Shown: in pieces, positions 1 through 5,743 of the stretch
Position numbering within the stretch: position 1 is the stretch's first letter
Layout of the letters: every line of letters starts with the position of its first letter
Source: an uncultured Oscillospiraceae bacterium
Lineage (GTDB): Bacteria; Bacillota_A; Clostridia; Oscillospirales; Oscillospiraceae
NCBI GenBank assembly: GCA_944387755.1
Contig: CALXGC010000131.1
Location: 1-8,814, forward strand
DNA length: 8,814 bases
Direction of reading: 5' to 3'
Translations under genes and position numbers: made by a program
The notes under the pieces: model-generated
What the model was told of the DNA's origin: nothing
Seen by the model: only the letters and a program-made list of their open reading frames with translations
Database searches by the model: none

Positions 1-931
<931 letters not shown>

Positions 932-940
932 ACTAAAACA

Positions 941-953
941 CTCCTTTCAGGAG
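941..953 (-). promoter_or_regulatory. Shine-Dalgarno of clpE inside a small hairpin
   Basis: On the minus strand the sequence CTCCT-GAA-AGGAG forms a 5-bp perfect stem. Its 3' arm is the Shine-Dalgarno of clpE, 9 nt before the ATG. Pairing would hide the ribosome site. The stem is short, so it could open with heat; that role is inference. Confidence 0.4.
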
Positions 954-1021
954 AAAACTTCGTCTCAATTTGGTATCATACACCCTTTACAGGCCCCAAT
1001 TGTGAACTGGCGATGAATCTT

Positions 1022-1714
1022 TTAGAGGATAGAGGCCATCAGGACCAGGGGATTGACCGTGCAGAAGAAGCGGAGAAGAAGGGTCTGGTCCACCGCCTCC
1101 TGGGGGATGAGGCCGCCCAGCAGCCAGCAGGCGATAAACAGCAGCACCGCGCCCTTCAGCAGGCCGGCGGCTGCGCCGGCCCAGTGGTTCAGGGTGGACA
1201 GCACCGGCAGCTGAAAGGCCAGGTTCAGCACCCGGCTGAGTACGACCCACCCGGCCATCACAACGCCGAAGCAGACGCCGAACAGCACCGTCCGGGTGAA
1301 CTGCAGGGCGGCATATTCCGCCAGGGCCTGAATGACGCCGGAGGCCGCCGACTCCACCCCGGCGTGGACCGCCTGGGCGAAGGCCTCGGACAGTCCGCGG
1401 AACAGGGCGGAGTCCTGGAGGGCGTTCAGCGCATCCTCCAGGGGGAGCTGGTCAAAAAAGTCGCTTGCGCCGCCCGCCGGCGGGGTATATTGGTAGTAGC
1501 TGCCCACGGCGTCCTGGAGGCTCCGCTCCACAACCGGGACAATGGCCTGGGCCACAGGCCGGGCCAGGGCGCTGGAGAGGACGGCGGCGCCGATGAAGGC
1601 GACAAACACCGCCAAAAAGCCGCACAGAGTGAGCACAAAGCCCTTTCGAAAGCCCTGAGCCGCCGTCAGCAGCAGGACCAGCAGAACGGCCAGATCAAAC
1701 AGCAGAAAATCCAT
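1022..1714 (-). CDS. CvpA family membrane protein
   Basis: A 230-residue integral membrane protein of the CvpA family, which is named for a colicin V production gene and has no settled biochemical role in Firmicutes. Four hydrophobic stretches can be seen at about 4-20, 26-46, 140-163 and 180-203. The first pair is followed by a roughly 90-residue, less hydrophobic middle region (50-138). The last pair includes the Gly-rich AGAAAGLLKG segment (about 179-188) typical of the family's C-terminal half. The ATG at 1714 has AAGGAG 6 nt upstream. It lies 49 nt after the DUF5711 gene and 90 nt before clpE on the same strand with no clear terminator between, so co-transcription is likely. Length fits a CvpA domain with an enlarged central loop. 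Confidence 0.8.
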   Translation of the reverse strand: MDFLLFDLAVLLVLLLTAAQGFRKGFVLTLCGFLAVFVAFIGAAVLSSALARPVAQAIVPVVERSLQDAVGSYYQYTPPAGGASDFFDQLPLEDALNALQDSALFRGLSEAFAQAVHAGVESAASGVIQALAEYAALQFTRTVLFGVCFGVVMAGWVVLSRVLNLAFQLPVLSTLNHWAGAAAGLLKGAVLLFIACWLLGGLIPQEAVDQTLLLRFFCTVNPLVLMASIL

Positions 1715-1745
1715 GAGACGCTCCTTCCGTATGAAAGTCAGTTGT

Positions 1746-1772
1746 TCCGCCTGACCCAGGCGGTCAGGCGGG
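1746..1772 (-). other. 10-bp perfect stem-loop straddling the DUF5711 stop codon
   Basis: CCGCCTGACC (1747-1756) and GGTCAGGCGG (1762-1771) are perfect inverted repeats with a 5-nt loop, extended by one G-U pair. The DUF5711 stop (1766-1764) lies in one arm. No T-run follows on the minus strand, so this is better read as an intra-operon processing or stability hairpin than as an intrinsic terminator. Confidence 0.5.
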
Positions 1773-2918
1773 CAGGTACAGCCAGGCCTGCTGGGCGTTG
1801 GCCAGCAGGGCCGCGCCGGAGCTGCTGAGGGAGAGATGGCGGGCGTTCTGGGTGTGTTCCAGCTGGCTGTAGGGGGTGAAGTCCTGGGTGTAGATGTTCA
1901 GCTCCTCCCCGGTGAGCAGGGACAGGTAACGCCCGGCGGCGTCAAAATCCAGCAGGTTGGAGGAGATGGCCAGGGAGGCGGACTCCGTTCCGTCCGGGCC
2001 GACAATCACCGCCCGCTCCGCCGCGCCCGCCTGGTACCGGCCCAGCAGAAGCAGGGCGAAGCCGTCTCCGCCGAAGCTGCACCCCTTCAGGTGCTGCTGG
2101 CCCAGAAGATAAGTACCGGACACCGTGCCCTCCTCGGTGACGGCGGATACCTGCTCCTCCCCCAGAACCCACAGCAGGCCGTCCTCATAGTCCAGCTCCA
2201 GCACCATGGTGTTGCCCAGGGAGACCACGGCGGAGGGCTCCTTCTGGTCGGTGGGGTAGAAGAGAATCTGGCTCTCAAAGGAGCCCCCCGACTGGCCGAT
2301 GGCCGCCAGAGCCACGGTTTTGCAGTCCGGGGAGACCGCGGCGTCCACCAGAAAGACGGAGCGGTTGATCTGAATGATCTCCCGGCGGTAGGAGCTGTCA
2401 TATACCGTGACGGAGCCCCGGTGGCCGCCGCCCTGGGAGGTGACGGCCAGCCAGCCGGCGCCGTTCACGCGGGCGGAGAGGAGCTGTCCGCTCTCCAGCG
2501 TCAGGTGAAAGGCCTCCTCCATTCCCCGGAAGACGAACAGGTCCTGACCGCCGGCCTCATAGACCACGCCGCAGCCGCCGGAGCTGGACAGCACCGGCCG
2601 CTCAAAGGTGCGCACCTCCTGGGCGTACAGCTCCCCGGAGAAGGAGTAGTAGCGCGCCCCGCTGTCCGAGGCCATCAGCACCCCGTCCTCCAGATAGGCC
2701 AGGGAGACCTGTTCGCCCCCGGCGTGGGAGAAGGGCGCCGCCTCGCCGTGTTCGCTGGTCTCCAGGTCCCGGTAGGCAAACCACCGCTTCAGCGCGTCCA
2801 GATTCAGCCGGTCCCGGTAGACCACCAGCGCCAGCGCCCCCAGCAGCAGGGCCGCTGTTACCAGCAGCGCGATGAGCCGGAAGAGAATATTCAGTTTTGT
2901 CCTGCGCGCTTCCTTCAT
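1764..2918 (-). CDS. DUF5711 family membrane-anchored protein
   Basis: A 384-residue protein resembling the DUF5711 family of clostridial proteins of unknown function. A basic N-terminus (about 1-11) precedes one transmembrane helix at about 12-34, which makes it a likely signal anchor with most of the chain outside the membrane. The rest is rich in short beta-strand-like segments with recurring Gly/Ser/Asp turns (for example near 70-90, 110-130, 195-215, 240-260). This pattern is compatible with a beta-propeller-like fold; no catalytic motif is visible. The ATG at 2918 follows GAAGGAA. The gene begins 34 nt after truA and ends 49 nt before the CvpA-family gene, so it sits inside the same minus-strand group. 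No function is assigned. Two membrane proteins side by side hint at an envelope role, which is inference. Confidence 0.75.
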   Translation of the reverse strand: MKEARRTKLNILFRLIALLVTAALLLGALALVVYRDRLNLDALKRWFAYRDLETSEHGEAAPFSHAGGEQVSLAYLEDGVLMASDSGARYYSFSGELYAQEVRTFERPVLSSSGGCGVVYEAGGQDLFVFRGMEEAFHLTLESGQLLSARVNGAGWLAVTSQGGGHRGSVTVYDSSYRREIIQINRSVFLVDAAVSPDCKTVALAAIGQSGGSFESQILFYPTDQKEPSAVVSLGNTMVLELDYEDGLLWVLGEEQVSAVTEEGTVSGTYLLGQQHLKGCSFGGDGFALLLLGRYQAGAAERAVIVGPDGTESASLAISSNLLDFDAAGRYLSLLTGEELNIYTQDFTPYSQLEHTQNARHLSLSSSGAALLANAQQAWLYLPA

Positions 2919-2952
2919 GGCAAATTCCTTCTCCGCGGCGGGCGCCCCGCCG

Positions 2953-3708
2953 TCACAGCACGTCCTCTCCGTACCACAGCCTGGTCATGTAGAGGCCGCC
3001 GGGGGGGACGGTGGGTCCGGCCAGCGTCCGGTTGCCGGAGGCCAGAATCGCCGGAATGTCCTCCGGAGAAAGCTTGCCCTCCGCGGCGTAGACCACAGTT
3101 CCCGTCATCGCGCGGACCATGTTGTAGAGGAATCCGTCCGCGCACACTCTGCACTCTATCAGATCTCCCGTGCGGGAGATGTCGAAATAGAAGACCGTGC
3201 GCACAGTGGTCCGCGTCTCCGTCCCCACGGAGCGCACAGCGCGGAAGTCGTGGGTGCCCACAAACTGGTCCGCCGCCCGCTGCATGACCGTCTCGTCCAG
3301 CCGCCGGGGGTAGAACCAGGCCCGGTCCACATAGAAGGGGTTGCCCAGACGGGAGTTGTAGATGCGGTAAGTGTACTCCTTCCGCCGGCAGGAGCCGATG
3401 GCGTTGAACGAAGGGGGGACCTGGGTGGCCTTCACCACCACAATGTCCTTGGGCAGCCGTGTGTTGACCGCCAGGGGAATCCGCTCGCAGGGGATGGAGG
3501 AGGTGGTGCGGAAGTTGGCCACATAGACCTCCGCGTGGACGCCGGCGTCGGTGCGCCCGGCTCCGGTGCACTTCACCGGATGGCACACCACCGTGGCCAG
3601 GGCCTTTTCCAGCGTCTCCGCCACTGACACGGCGTTTTTCTGCACCTGCCAGCCGTGGTAGGCGGTGCCGTTATACATCAGCTTCAAAGCGATGTTTCGT
3701 TCTTCCAT
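2953..3708 (-). CDS. truA: tRNA pseudouridine(38-40) synthase TruA
   Basis: Converts uridines 38-40 in the tRNA anticodon stem-loop to pseudouridine. At 251 residues the length is normal for TruA. The N-terminal KLMYNGTAYHGWQ stretch (about 9-21) and the catalytic motif GAGRTDAGVHA (about 49-59, nucleophile Asp54) are intact. Further family signatures follow: RRKEYTYRIYN near 108-118, a GTHDFRAVRSVG segment in the second half, and FLYNMVRAMTG near the C-terminus. The ATG at 3708 has AAGGAG 6 nt upstream. It is the first gene of the minus-strand group (DUF5711, CvpA-family and clpE follow). A consensus promoter lies at 3841-3813, and a terminator-like hairpin between promoter and start codon suggests possible attenuation. 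No truncation or missing residue is seen. Confidence 0.96.
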   Translation of the reverse strand: MEERNIALKLMYNGTAYHGWQVQKNAVSVAETLEKALATVVCHPVKCTGAGRTDAGVHAEVYVANFRTTSSIPCERIPLAVNTRLPKDIVVVKATQVPPSFNAIGSCRRKEYTYRIYNSRLGNPFYVDRAWFYPRRLDETVMQRAADQFVGTHDFRAVRSVGTETRTTVRTVFYFDISRTGDLIECRVCADGFLYNMVRAMTGTVVYAAEGKLSPEDIPAILASGNRTLAGPTVPPGGLYMTRLWYGEDVL

Positions 3709-3806
3709 GGCGCTCTCCTTATGCCTGTGATGCCGCAGCCCGGCCAGGGGAAAAAAGGCCGCCCGCTGCGGCGGGCGGGCGCTCCCACGCGTGGTTCCGG
3801 GTTGCT
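3709..3806 (-). promoter_or_regulatory. truA leader (about 98 nt)
   Basis: Stretch from the predicted start site (about 3806) to the truA ATG. In transcript order it holds a perfect 10-bp palindrome CCACGCGTGG (3794-3785), the GC-rich hairpin and T-run (3778-3751), a segment GCTGCGGC (3739-3732) complementary to the loop and arm of that hairpin (GCCGCAGC), then the ribosome site. The two pairings exclude each other. No known riboswitch class was recognised. Confidence 0.4.
3751..3778 (-). terminator. Terminator-like hairpin in the truA leader (candidate attenuator)
   Basis: On the minus strand CCGCCCGC (3778-3771), loop CGCA, GCGGGCGG (3766-3759), two C residues and then six T residues (3756-3751). 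This is an 8-bp all-GC stem plus U-tract, the form of an intrinsic terminator. It lies downstream of the only convincing minus promoter and about 43 nt before truA, so it would act on truA transcription itself. Confidence 0.6.
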
Positions 3807-3830
3807 ATCGGGATTATAGCATAGTATAAT
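3802..3830 (+). promoter_or_regulatory. Plus-strand promoter overlapping the truA promoter
   Basis: -35 TTGCTA (3802-3807), 17-bp spacer, -10 TATAAT (3825-3830), predicted start near 3837. No coding start with a ribosome site follows for about 285 nt. It could therefore make the small-RNA candidate at 3837-4044 or a long leader for relB. Confidence 0.6.
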
Positions 3831-3841
3831 CACTTGGGCAA
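3813..3841 (-). promoter_or_regulatory. Promoter of the truA group
   Basis: On the minus strand: -35 TTGCCC (3841-3836), 17-bp spacer, -10 TATAAT (3818-3813). Predicted start near 3806. The -10 forms one arm of the palindrome 3812-3831 shared with a plus-strand promoter. Confidence 0.75.
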
Positions 3842-4044
3842 GGGCTCCGTTTCCTGGAAACACATTCATTCCGCCCGATGGAGCCCCCAGCGCCGGACAT
3901 GAGGCCGGCGCCGATGGCCTCATGGATGTAGGGGACGGCCCGGCCGCTGGTTCTGGGCCGTTGGCCGGAACGGGACCACAAAGCACTTTTCCGGCCGGAT
4001 TTCCTCTCATCGCAACTTTTTGTAGGAACGAAGTTCCTCTTTTT
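3837..4044 (+). ncRNA. Candidate structured small RNA between the bidirectional promoter and relB
   Basis: No supported gene lies here. The stretch carries a run of perfect stems in order: GGGCTCC (3842-3848) with GGAGCCC (3880-3886); CATGAGGCC (3898-3906) with GGCCTCATG (3916-3924); ACGGCCC (3935-3941) with GGGCCGT (3955-3961); GGCCGGAA (3963-3970) with TTCCGGCC (3989-3996). It ends with AGGAAC (4024-4029) and GTTCCT (4033-4038), then five T residues. A consensus promoter ends at 3830. The layout of promoter, successive stems and weak terminator fits a small RNA of about 200 nt. I matched it to no known family (6S, T-box and common riboswitches were considered). It could instead be a long relB leader or a relic of an inserted element. 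GC-rich palindromes also occur by chance in this genome, so confidence is moderate. Confidence 0.4.
4024..4044 (+). terminator. Weak intrinsic terminator upstream of relB
   Basis: AGGAAC-GAA-GTTCCT gives a 6-bp perfect stem, followed by C and five T residues (4040-4044). The T-run overlaps the first TTGACA of the relB promoters. The short stem and AT-rich flank make it weak; an operator role for the inverted repeat is also possible. Confidence 0.4.
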
Positions 4045-4070
4045 GACATACAATGTAAAGCTATTATATT
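4043..4070 (+). promoter_or_regulatory. relB promoter P1
   Basis: -35 TTGACA (4043-4048), 16-bp spacer, -10 TATATT (4065-4070). It lies one 26-bp step upstream of P2: TTGACAT occurs at 4043 and again at 4069. A small dyad ACAT-aca-ATGT follows the first copy. Confidence 0.55.
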
Positions 4071-4097
4071 GACATTTTTTCATCTGCTTGCTAGAAT
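4069..4097 (+). promoter_or_regulatory. relB promoter P2
   Basis: -35 TTGACA (4069-4074), 17-bp spacer with a T-run, -10 TAGAAT (4092-4097). The start site would be near 4104, just before the ribosome site AGGAAG (4108-4113). It is the better placed of the two tandem promoters for relB/yoeB. Confidence 0.75.
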
Positions 4098-4121
4098 AGA
4101 CGCAGAAAGGAAGTGATCCAT

Positions 4122-4394
4122 ATGGCACAATCCATGGTGAACATCCGGATGGACGAAGACCTGAAGAAAAGCATGGAACAGGTCTGCAAGGAGTTGGGCA
4201 TGAGTATGACCACCGCCTTCACCATCTTTGCCAAGAAGGTCAGCCGGGAGAAGCGCATCCCCTTCGAGGTCTCCGTGGACCCCTTCTACTCTGAAAGCAA
4301 CATGGAACACCTCCGCCGCTCCGCCGCTGAGTTGGATGCCGGGCACGTGGTCGTAAAAACCATGAAGGAGCTGGAGGCGATGGAGAATGAGTGA
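4122..4394 (+). CDS. relB: RelB/DinJ family antitoxin
   Basis: Antitoxin of a type II toxin-antitoxin pair. It should bind and block the YoeB-type toxin encoded next, and repress the shared promoter as a dimer. The 90 residues contain an N-terminal ribbon-helix-helix (about 4-45): the strand MVNIRMDEDL then two helices with the typical GMSMTTAFTIFAKKV stretch. The charged C-terminal half (about 50-90) is the expected toxin-binding arm. The ATG at 4122 is chosen because AGGAAG (4108-4113) lies 8 nt upstream; a GTG at 4113 in the same frame overlaps that ribosome site and is unlikely. The stop overlaps the toxin start by 8 nt (4387-4394), the usual translational coupling. The gene and its AT-rich promoter look less GC-rich than the neighbours, which hints at acquisition by transfer. 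Confidence 0.92.
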   Translation: MAQSMVNIRMDEDLKKSMEQVCKELGMSMTTAFTIFAKKVSREKRIPFEVSVDPFYSESNMEHLRRSAAELDAGHVVVKTMKELEAMENE

Positions 4395-4647
4395 CCTCCT
4401 ATTCTCCGAACGGGGCTGGTCCGACTATCTCTATTGGCAGGCAGAGGACCGGAAGATGATTAAGCGCATCAACGCACTGCTGAAGGACATCCAGCGGGGA
4501 AACTTCGACGGCATCGGCAAGCCAGAGCCTCTGAAAGGAGACCTCTCCGGCTTCTGGAGCCGCCGCATCGACGACACCAACCGCCTGGTGTACCGGATCA
4601 GAGGGGGCGCACTTGAAATCGCCTCCTGCAGGGGACACTATGATTAA
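4387..4647 (+). CDS. yoeB: Txe/YoeB family mRNA interferase toxin
   Basis: Ribosome-dependent mRNA endonuclease; in E. coli YoeB cuts mRNA in the ribosomal A site after the antitoxin is degraded. The 86 residues match the family along their length: GWSDYLYWQ near 10-18, KPEPLKGDLSGFWSRRI at about 45-61, NRLVYRI near 65-71 and the C-terminal CRGHYD. The residues equivalent to E. coli Glu46, Arg65, His83 and Tyr84 are present as Glu47, Arg66, His84 and Tyr85, so the toxin is probably active. The start at 4387 overlaps the relB stop by 8 nt, and translation probably depends on relB. No intrinsic terminator with a T-run follows; the 6-bp hairpin CCCCTT/AAGGGG at 4651-4667 lacks one. Confidence 0.94.
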   Translation: MSDLLFSERGWSDYLYWQAEDRKMIKRINALLKDIQRGNFDGIGKPEPLKGDLSGFWSRRIDDTNRLVYRIRGGALEIASCRGHYD

Positions 4648-4762
4648 ACTCCCCTTGTCAAAAGGGGTATGGCTTGCGAAAGAGCATACAGAAAAAGGGA
4701 AAATACGTTTTTGAGATGGTCCAGCAAAAGTAAAATCCGCCTGCACGGACGGATTCAGGCAC

Positions 4763-4799
4763 AAAAATTTTCCCGTCCGGTGTTGGCGCGCCGGACGGG
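4763..4799 (-). terminator. Orphan terminator-like hairpin facing the minus strand
   Basis: CCCGTCCGG (4772-4780) and CCGGACGGG (4791-4799) are perfect 9-bp arms with a 10-nt loop. On the minus strand four A and five T residues follow (4771-4763). Only minus-strand RNA would see the T-run, yet no minus gene ends here. On the plus strand it gives a strong stem without a T-run, which could protect the 3' end of yoeB mRNA. Confidence 0.4.
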
Positions 4800-4835
4800 G
4801 GCAAAGAGGGCAGAAACCGAAGGGGGATCTGCTCT

Positions 4836-4855
4836 CTTATCATATCTTATCATAT
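4836..4855. repeat. Tandem 10-bp direct repeat
   Basis: CTTATCATAT occurs twice back to back (4836-4845 and 4846-4855) with no mismatch. A period of about one helical turn would place two bound proteins on the same DNA face. On the minus strand each copy contains TATGAT, a possible -10. Confidence 0.6.
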
Positions 4856-4931
4856 TGGGATAGGAAGAAAATATTAAATGAGACGCGCAGGCGGCGCGGG
4901 CGGCATCGTGAGGCCGGCCGGGAACCTCTTG

Positions 4932-4979
4932 TACGGCATACAGAGAGAAAAATGAGAAATCTCTATCATTTTATCCGTA
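4932..4979. repeat. Nested inverted repeat upstream of the DUF4342 operon
   Basis: The inner arms AAAATGA (4949-4955) and TCATTTT (4966-4972) flank GAGA/TCTC symmetry. The outer arms TACGG (4932-4936) and CCGTA (4975-4979) enclose them. About 150 bp separate it from the gene start. It may be an operator or an RNA structure; no known regulator motif was recognised. Confidence 0.4.
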
Positions 4980-5069
4980 TAAGCGTCTAAACACGCGGAA
5001 AATGTACTTGAAAACCCTAAAAATTTAATGCGTTTTTAAGAAACAGTAAAGCGCCTTTCAAGGCCGGCG

Positions 5070-5078
5070 TGGTATGCT
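5070..5078 (+). promoter_or_regulatory. Extended -10 promoter of the DUF4342 operon
   Basis: TG-G-TATGCT fits an extended -10 element. No good -35 lies 17 bp upstream, which extended -10 promoters tolerate. The predicted start near 5085 gives a leader of about 48 nt that begins just before the hairpin at 5089. Confidence 0.45.
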
Positions 5079-5088
5079 CAGCACAGTG

Positions 5089-5105
5089 GGACGGCTCCGC
5101 CGTCC
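5089..5105 (+). promoter_or_regulatory. Leader hairpin of the DUF4342 gene
   Basis: GGACGGC (5089-5095), loop TCC, GCCGTCC (5099-5105): a perfect 7-bp stem a dozen bases before the ribosome site AAAGGAG. A 5'-end stem like this may stabilise the transcript. Confidence 0.4.
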
Positions 5106-5132
5106 GAATTTGAGGGAAAGGAGCCACACCCC

Positions 5133-5702
5133 ATGGAAATTACACTGGAACAGGTGGAGCGCCTGCGGGAGAAGGCCGACGTGTCTTACGGACAGGCGAA
5201 GGCGGCGCTGGAGTACAGCGGGGGAAACCTGCTGGACGCCCTGATCTATCTGGAGGAGCGGGGAGTGATTCCCCGGCCGGAGGACGCCTATTACTCCACC
5301 AGGGGGGAGTCCGCTCCGCCGCCGGAGCTGCCCGTCCTCCCGGCGGAGCCGGAGAGAAGGCAGGGGAGAAGAAACCGGCGGGGTCTCGGCCGCCTGCTGG
5401 GCTGGCTGCGCCGCGTGCTGCTGGACAACGAGCTGGAGATCTGGCGCAAGGGCCAGCCCATTACCGCCGTTCCCATGCTGATTTTGGGAATCTTTGTGAT
5501 TTTTCTCCCCTGGATTGCCGTTCCCATGCTGCTTATCGGGCTGTTTTTGGGCTTTCGGTACCAGATTGCCGGGCCGGACCTGGAGAGCGGCGCCATCAAC
5601 AGCGTGATGGATTCCGCCGCCAGCACGGCGGCGGAGGTGGGGCGGCAGGTGATGGACGAGCTGAAAAACCAGCACGATAAGTATCAAAACCGAAAAAAAT
5701 AA
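5133..5702 (+). CDS. UBA-like / DUF4342 domain membrane protein
   Basis: A 189-residue protein. Residues 1-44 resemble a UBA/EF-Ts N-terminal type three-helix domain (LEQVERLREKADVSYGQAKA, then a GGNLLDALIYLEERG helix). Residues 45-85 are a Pro- and Arg-rich linker. Residues 86-145 resemble DUF4342, with WLRRVLLDNELEIWRKGQPI before a long hydrophobic stretch (111-141) broken by a Pro-Trp, which could be a membrane hairpin. Residues 150-185 are hydrophilic and probably helical. No enzymatic residues are apparent; the function is unknown. AAAGGAG lies 9 nt before the ATG. It is first in an operon with the response regulator (41 nt later) and the histidine kinase, which suggests that it assists or is controlled by that two-component system (inference). 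The basic residues before the hydrophobic part suggest that the N-terminal domain is cytoplasmic. Confidence 0.78.
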   Translation: MEITLEQVERLREKADVSYGQAKAALEYSGGNLLDALIYLEERGVIPRPEDAYYSTRGESAPPPELPVLPAEPERRQGRRNRRGLGRLLGWLRRVLLDNELEIWRKGQPITAVPMLILGIFVIFLPWIAVPMLLIGLFLGFRYQIAGPDLESGAINSVMDSAASTAAEVGRQVMDELKNQHDKYQNRKK

Positions 5703-5743
5703 CCCTCCGGAGGAGAGCGGTTCCAAACAAGGAGAAGATGGGA

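Larger units (their letters stand above)
4648..5132. other. 485-bp non-coding stretch between the TA pair and the DUF4342 operon
   Basis: No gene with a believable ribosome site or family resemblance is visible on either strand. It holds a hairpin after yoeB (4651-4667), a minus-oriented terminator-like hairpin (4763-4799), a tandem 10-bp repeat (4836-4855), a nested dyad (4932-4979), an extended -10 promoter (5070-5078) and a leader hairpin (5089-5105). Composition alternates between AT-rich and GC-rich blocks. Its length is unusual for this otherwise compact window. Confidence 0.6.

Noticed and set aside
1836..3287. Long plus-strand open frame of 483 codons
   Set aside because: Antisense to DUF5711 and truA; no family resemblance, and a Gly/Gln/Arg-rich shadow composition.
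3764..3806. T-box-like motif in the truA leader (AACCACGCGTGGGAGC)
   Set aside because: Superficially like the T-box GGTGG-ACCGCG segment, but the conserved order and a specifier stem are missing, and truA is not a usual T-box target.
4113..4124. GTG start for relB at 4113
   Set aside because: It overlaps the ribosome site AGGAAG; ATG 4122 has proper spacing and begins the ribbon-helix-helix domain normally.
3814..4128. Minus-strand open frame across the truA-relB gap
   Set aside because: No ribosome site or family resemblance, and it runs through promoter and hairpin structures.
4651..4667. CCCCTT/AAGGGG hairpin after yoeB as intrinsic terminator
   Set aside because: The stem is only 6 bp and no T-run follows it.
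4669..4863. Plus-strand 64-codon frame after yoeB
   Set aside because: The only purine-rich stretch before the ATG is too close to it; the frame crosses the hairpin and the tandem repeat, and the product is basic and resembles nothing.
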